Positions 60,650-64,000 of a stretch of DNA of 64,000 bases are shown here, one piece after another. Source of the DNA: Alloalcanivorax mobilis. Its GTDB lineage: Bacteria; Pseudomonadota; Gammaproteobacteria; Pseudomonadales; Alcanivoracaceae. Below the pieces are notes generated by a model. It saw only the letters and a program-made list of their open reading frames with translations, was not told the origin of the DNA and ran no database searches. The stretch is from positions 27,688 through 91,687 of the forward strand of contig NZ_NMQZ01000021.1 of the NCBI RefSeq assembly GCF_002864685.1, given 5' to 3'. Each line of letters begins with the position of its first letter. Position 1 is the stretch's first letter. A program made the translations under genes and the position numbers.

Positions 60650-60801
60650 ACAAAATGGAGTCATTCGGCTACTAAAGACGGCGCAGAGGGGAAATTCGAT
60701 CAAAGGAGGTAGGGTTCCACGGAATCCTGTGATAGATTTTGCCCTCAGTTCCATTTTTCAATCTACCTGTTTCGCCATGCGGAATGGATAGGTCAACAAT
60801 C

Positions 60802-60829
60802 TGTTTTCAAGGCAACAGGCCTTAAAACA
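60802..60829 (+). other. stem-bulge-loop in the dctP leader
   Basis: TGTTTT and AAAACA pair around a bulged C and a second stem AAGGC / GCCTT with a five-base loop. It ends 16 bases before the dctP start codon and could be an operator or leader structure. Confidence 0.4.
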
Positions 60830-60845
60830 ACAAGAGGGGCATCCC

Positions 60846-61892
60846 ATGATCCTTATTTCGCAATTCCGAAAGCGTCTGGTGGTGGGCTCGGCGGCGATCG
60901 CGCTGGCCATGACCGCACTGTTCTCTCCGGCGGCCCAGGCCGACGACGAGGTGATCAAGTGGAAAGTACAATCCCACTGGCCGGGCTCCAGCAGCTCCTA
61001 TAAAGATAGCCTTGAGCGCATCAAAAAGGTGCTCGCCGAGCGCACCGACGGCCGTCTGCAGCTTCAACTGTTTGAAGCCGGCGCCCTGTTCAAAGCTCAG
61101 GAAACCTTCAACGCGGTAAGCCGTGGCATCATCCAGATGGGCACCATTTCTCCGGGTTACGCCCAGGACAAGCTGCCCCTGGCCGGCGTCGCCTCTGGTC
61201 TGCCGTTCGCCTTCCACCATGTCTGGGAAGCGGTGTACTTCCACAAGAACATGGGCTTTGAAGACAAGCTGCGCGCGGAAGCGGCCAAGCACGGTGTGTA
61301 TTATTCCACCGACAAGATCTACCCCACCGAAATGGTGCTCAAGAAGCCGGTCAACAGCTGGGATGACTTCACCGGCCTGAAGATCCGCTCTTCCGGCGCG
61401 CTGCAGAAATTCCTTACCGACGCAGGCGCGGCGGGCACCTATCTGCCCGGCGGCGAGCTCTATCAGGCTCTCTCCAGCGGCGTGGTGGACGGCGCTCACT
61501 GGGGTGCTTCCCAGGGTGCCGCCAGCATGGGTCTGTACGAAGTGGCCAAATACCACGTTAAGCCCGCGCTCAATATCGCTGGCACCGACGTGTTCATCGT
61601 CAGCCAGAAAGCCCTCGACGCCCTGCCCGAGGGCATGGCCAAGATCGTTAAGGACTCCCTGGAAGAGCAGTTCTGGATCCGCACCAACCAATACCAGCAC
61701 GACGAGCAGATCGCCCTTGCCAAAGCCGAGCGCGAGCAGGGTGTAAAGGTCAACGTGCTGCCCGATGATGTGCAGAAGAAACTGTTCCAGGCCGCTCAGA
61801 AAACCTGGGACAAGGAAGCCGAGCGCAGCGACGCCGCGGCCGCCGCCGTTAAGGACCTGAAGAAATTCCTGACCGATCTGGGTTACCTGTAA
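60846..61892 (+). CDS. dctP: DctP-type TRAP substrate-binding protein
   Basis: A 348-residue periplasmic binding protein with a signal peptide cleaved near residue 32 (SPAAQADDE). The family motifs GLKIRSSGALQKFLTDAGAAG and LSSGVVDGAHWG are present, with the substrate carboxylate-binding Arg in KIRSSG. It delivers a carboxylic or keto acid to DctQM. The aromatic HWPGSSSSYKDSLERI and GALFKAQETFNAV segments resemble lactate/pyruvate- or mandelate-binding members, but the ligand is open. Confidence 0.92.
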   Translation: MILISQFRKRLVVGSAAIALAMTALFSPAAQADDEVIKWKVQSHWPGSSSSYKDSLERIKKVLAERTDGRLQLQLFEAGALFKAQETFNAVSRGIIQMGTISPGYAQDKLPLAGVASGLPFAFHHVWEAVYFHKNMGFEDKLRAEAAKHGVYYSTDKIYPTEMVLKKPVNSWDDFTGLKIRSSGALQKFLTDAGAAGTYLPGGELYQALSSGVVDGAHWGASQGAASMGLYEVAKYHVKPALNIAGTDVFIVSQKALDALPEGMAKIVKDSLEEQFWIRTNQYQHDEQIALAKAEREQGVKVNVLPDDVQKKLFQAAQKTWDKEAERSDAAAAAVKDLKKFLTDLGYL

Positions 61893-61978
61893 CGCTTCCC
61901 CGGATTCCCTGAAGGCGCGCTCCGGCGCGCCTTCGCGGTGTCCGACCCTGTGACTTTTTTTCGCTTCGTGGAGGCAAC

Positions 61979-62527
61979 ATGCGCGTGCTGAGTTCGTTCA
62001 TCAACGGGGTCACCCGGTTGAACGATTTCCTGGGACGTTGGTTCTCCTACCTGATTCTGGTGATCTTCGCGCTTTTGATCCTGGAAGTGGGCCTGCGCTA
62101 CATCATGGGCGCCCCGACGGTATGGACCAATGAGCTGAGCCAGCTTCTGTTTGGCGTCTATGCGGTGATGTCCGGCGGTTATGTGATGGCGCACCGCGGC
62201 CACGTTAATGTGGATCTGCTCTATTCCCATCTGTCGGTGCGGGCGCAGGCCTGGTTGGATGTGTTCACCTCCGTGTTGATGTTCATCTTCCTGTTCGCTC
62301 TGTTGTACTTCGGCATCTCAATGGCGATGGAATCGATCCAGAGTCTGGAAACGTCCTACTCCGCATGGAATCCGCCGATCTGGCCGGTGAAAGCGGCTCT
62401 GCCGATCGCCACCGCGCTGTTGACGCTGCAATGCCTGGCGAAACTCCTGGGTGACCTGGCGGTGGCCCTGAATCTGGCCAAGCCGGAAGACGTGCGCCTG
62501 GAGCTGGAGGGCGACAATGAGCATTGA
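61979..62527 (+). CDS. dctQ: DctQ small TRAP permease subunit
   Basis: A 182-residue protein with four membrane helices (about residues 20-40, 54-70, 93-112 and 135-160). EVGLRYIMGAPTVWTNELSQ is the DctQ family motif. The stop overlaps the dctM start by 11 bases, ATGAGCATTGA, which couples translation of both permease parts. Confidence 0.92.
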   Translation: MRVLSSFINGVTRLNDFLGRWFSYLILVIFALLILEVGLRYIMGAPTVWTNELSQLLFGVYAVMSGGYVMAHRGHVNVDLLYSHLSVRAQAWLDVFTSVLMFIFLFALLYFGISMAMESIQSLETSYSAWNPPIWPVKAALPIATALLTLQCLAKLLGDLAVALNLAKPEDVRLELEGDNEH

Positions 62528-63827
62528 GATTCTTACGCTGCTGTTTTTTGGCTCCCTGCTGCTGTTTCTGGTGCTGGGCCTGCCGCTCACCTTCGTTCTG
62601 GGTGGCGTGTCGGTGGTGTTCCTGTATTTCACCTGGGGCTTCGACTCCTTCTACATGGTGGCCTCGCAAATCTGGGGCACCATGGGCAGTTTTACCCTGG
62701 TGGCGATTCCGCTGTTCGTGTTTATGTCGATGATCCTGGAGCGCACCGGCGTCGCCAACGATCTGTATCGCATGATGCATTTGTGGTGTGGCGGTCTGCG
62801 TGGTGGTCTGGCCATCGGTACGCTGGGCATCTGCGCGATTTTCGCCGCCATGTGCGGCATCAGTGGCGCCGCCGTGGTGGCGATGGGCACCATTGCGTTG
62901 CCGGCCATGCTTGAACGCGGCTACGACAAGAAAATGGCGTTGGGTTGCATCAATACCGGCGGTGGCTGGGGCATTCTGATTCCACCCAGCGTCATGATGA
63001 TTCTCTACTCGCTGATCACCGGCGTATCGGTGGGGCAGATGTTCGCCGCCGGCGTGCTGCCGGGCATTCTGCTGATGGTGCTGACCTCGGCGTACATCAT
63101 CATCCGCTGCTATTTCCAGCCGCATCTGGCCCCGGCGCTGCCGGAAGACGAACGCGCATCCTGGAGCGAGAAATTCGGTGCTCTGCGCGCGGTGGCGCTG
63201 CCGATTCTGATCGTGGTAATGGTGCTGGGCTCGATCATCGCCGGCATCACCACGCCCACCGAAGCGGCGGCCGTGGGTGTGCTGGGCGCGCTGATCTCGG
63301 CGGCTACCTACCGCAAGCTGAATATTCCGTTGCTCAAGGAAGCCTCGATCCGCACCTTCAAGCTGACCGGCATGATCATGTGGATTCTGTTCGCCGCGCA
63401 CGCGTTCAGCGCCGCCTACCAGAGCATGGGCGCGCAAACTCTGATGGAAGGCATGATGGCCTCCATTCCGGGTGGCCCGTGGGGGATCATTGTCACCATG
63501 ATGTTGGTGCTGTTCCTGCTCGGCATGGTGCTCGACCCGGTGGGCATCATGATGATCACGCTGCCGGTGTTCCTGCCGATGATCAAAGCGATGGGCTTCG
63601 ACCCGATCTGGTTCGGCATCCTGTTCGTGATCAACATGGAAATCGGCTACATGACGCCCCCCTTCGGCTTCAATCTGTTCTATCTGAAAGGGGTGGTGCC
63701 ACCCAGCGTCACCATGAAGGACATCTACGGCTCGGTACTGCCGTTCGTGCTGGTGCAGTTGCTGGGGCTGGCGATCATCATGATGTTCCCCGAGATCGCC
63801 ACTTATCTGCCACAAACCTTGTTCTAA
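62517..63827 (+). CDS. dctM: DctM large TRAP permease subunit
   Basis: A 436-residue permease with 12 or so helices. GISGAAVVAMGTIALPAML, NTGGGWGILIPPSVMMILY and FVINMEIGYMTPPFGFNLF are DctM landmarks. It moves the acid bound by DctP, driven by a sodium gradient in known cases. It is last in the operon and is followed by a strong terminator. Confidence 0.95.
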   Translation: MSIEILTLLFFGSLLLFLVLGLPLTFVLGGVSVVFLYFTWGFDSFYMVASQIWGTMGSFTLVAIPLFVFMSMILERTGVANDLYRMMHLWCGGLRGGLAIGTLGICAIFAAMCGISGAAVVAMGTIALPAMLERGYDKKMALGCINTGGGWGILIPPSVMMILYSLITGVSVGQMFAAGVLPGILLMVLTSAYIIIRCYFQPHLAPALPEDERASWSEKFGALRAVALPILIVVMVLGSIIAGITTPTEAAAVGVLGALISAATYRKLNIPLLKEASIRTFKLTGMIMWILFAAHAFSAAYQSMGAQTLMEGMMASIPGGPWGIIVTMMLVLFLLGMVLDPVGIMMITLPVFLPMIKAMGFDPIWFGILFVINMEIGYMTPPFGFNLFYLKGVVPPSVTMKDIYGSVLPFVLVQLLGLAIIMMFPEIATYLPQTLF

Positions 63828-63841
63828 CGTCTCCGTTTACC

Positions 63842-63900
63842 GCGGCCCGTGATCCGGGCCGCTGTTATAGGGATCGGGTCCTCCCCGATCCCTTTTTTTT
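63842..63900 (+). terminator. Rho-independent terminator of the dctPQM operon
   Basis: Two stems in tandem: GCGGCCCG / CGGGCCGC with a 5-base loop (63842-63862), then AGGGATCGGG / CCCGATCCCT with a 5-base loop and eight T residues (63869-63900). The second is a strong terminator. Confidence 0.93.
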
Positions 63901-63978
63901 GGGTTCTTCGCGGAATAGCGGGAATTGACTCATGCTGATCCATTGCCCATGGCCGCTGACGCCCTGCTGGGCGTTCTA

Positions 63979-64000
63979 CTTTCTTGCTTGTCCAAGAAAG
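63979..64000. repeat. partial hairpin element at the window end
   Basis: CTTTCTTG (63979-63986) pairs with CAAGAAAG (63993-64000) and the left arm continues upstream as GTTCTA, so the stem would go on past the last base. This form of hairpin often flanks larger intergenic repeats in proteobacteria; here it is cut off. Confidence 0.45.

Noticed and set aside
62283..63815. 510-codon minus-strand open frame
   Set aside because: It is antisense to dctQ and dctM, with His/Gln-rich composition and no start signal.
1..64000. CRISPR arrays, tRNA, rRNA, prophage or plasmid genes
   Set aside because: No regularly spaced repeats, no cloverleaf-like gene and no integrase, capsid or replication gene could be recognised by reading.

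Overview
High-GC chromosomal window (roughly 64 % G+C by eye) from a gammaproteobacterium. Close relatives of E. coli YghU, YbiI, YjdM and YebE sit beside a Pseudomonas-style desaturase/reductase pair, a NirC plus phosphatase-kinase pair, and many carboxylate uptake systems. The mix fits a marine oil-degrading lineage of the Alcanivorax/Alloalcanivorax type. That assignment is an inference from gene content; no rRNA or tRNA gene is present to test it.

Layout. 1-5.3 kb: tail of a HipA-family kinase, a fatty-acid desaturase with its ferredoxin reductase (with a possible DesT-type operator), a GFA protein, a YghU-type glutathione transferase and a small membrane protein. 5.5-10.9 kb: a GT2 glycosyltransferase, then a tightly overlapping four-gene operon (DUF3348, a DUF802 MotA-like protein, a MotB/OmpA-like protein, DUF2894) that looks like a membrane ion motor with a long cytoplasmic tail. 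11-20 kb: MFS carriers, a PP2C-kinase fusion next to a FocA/NirC channel, an outer-membrane DUF481 protein, a zinc-finger protein, a glutaredoxin and an AI-2E family protein. 20.4-31.9 kb: TRAP-TAXI uptake pair, oxidoreductase, SLC13/RCK carrier, MFS, small soluble proteins and AtoE. 32-36.8 kb: a degenerate REP-type transposase and an iron-regulated fecI-fecR-fecA set with two Fur-like boxes. 36.9-43.9 kb: aldo/keto reductase, a membrane-free MCP-like protein with inverted domain order, a cold-shock gene, an unknown protein with a papain-like Gln-Cys-His-Asn pattern divergent from an ATP-grasp ligase, and a dehydrogenase remnant. 44-55 kb: a catabolic island with a zinc alcohol dehydrogenase, a double-HTH IclR regulator, an acyl-CoA dehydrogenase, an ADP-forming acyl-CoA synthetase and a tripartite tricarboxylate transporter with three tandem binding proteins. 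55-64 kb: ClsC-like phospholipase D, PaiB, ZIP carrier, glyoxalase I, amidase and a complete DctPQM TRAP system with a strong terminator.

How the genes work together. Three separate binding-protein-dependent carboxylate importers (TAXI-TRAP, TctABC, DctPQM) plus AtoE and SLC13 point to scavenging of organic acids. The IclR island supplies the likely CoA activation and first oxidation of one of these acids.

Most interesting items: the uncharacterised MotAB/ZorAB-like motor operon (6493-10877), the papain-like/ATP-grasp divergent pair (39900-43517), and a repeated intergenic hairpin element (12485-12665 and 45160-45345) whose two copies show compensatory changes in the stem.
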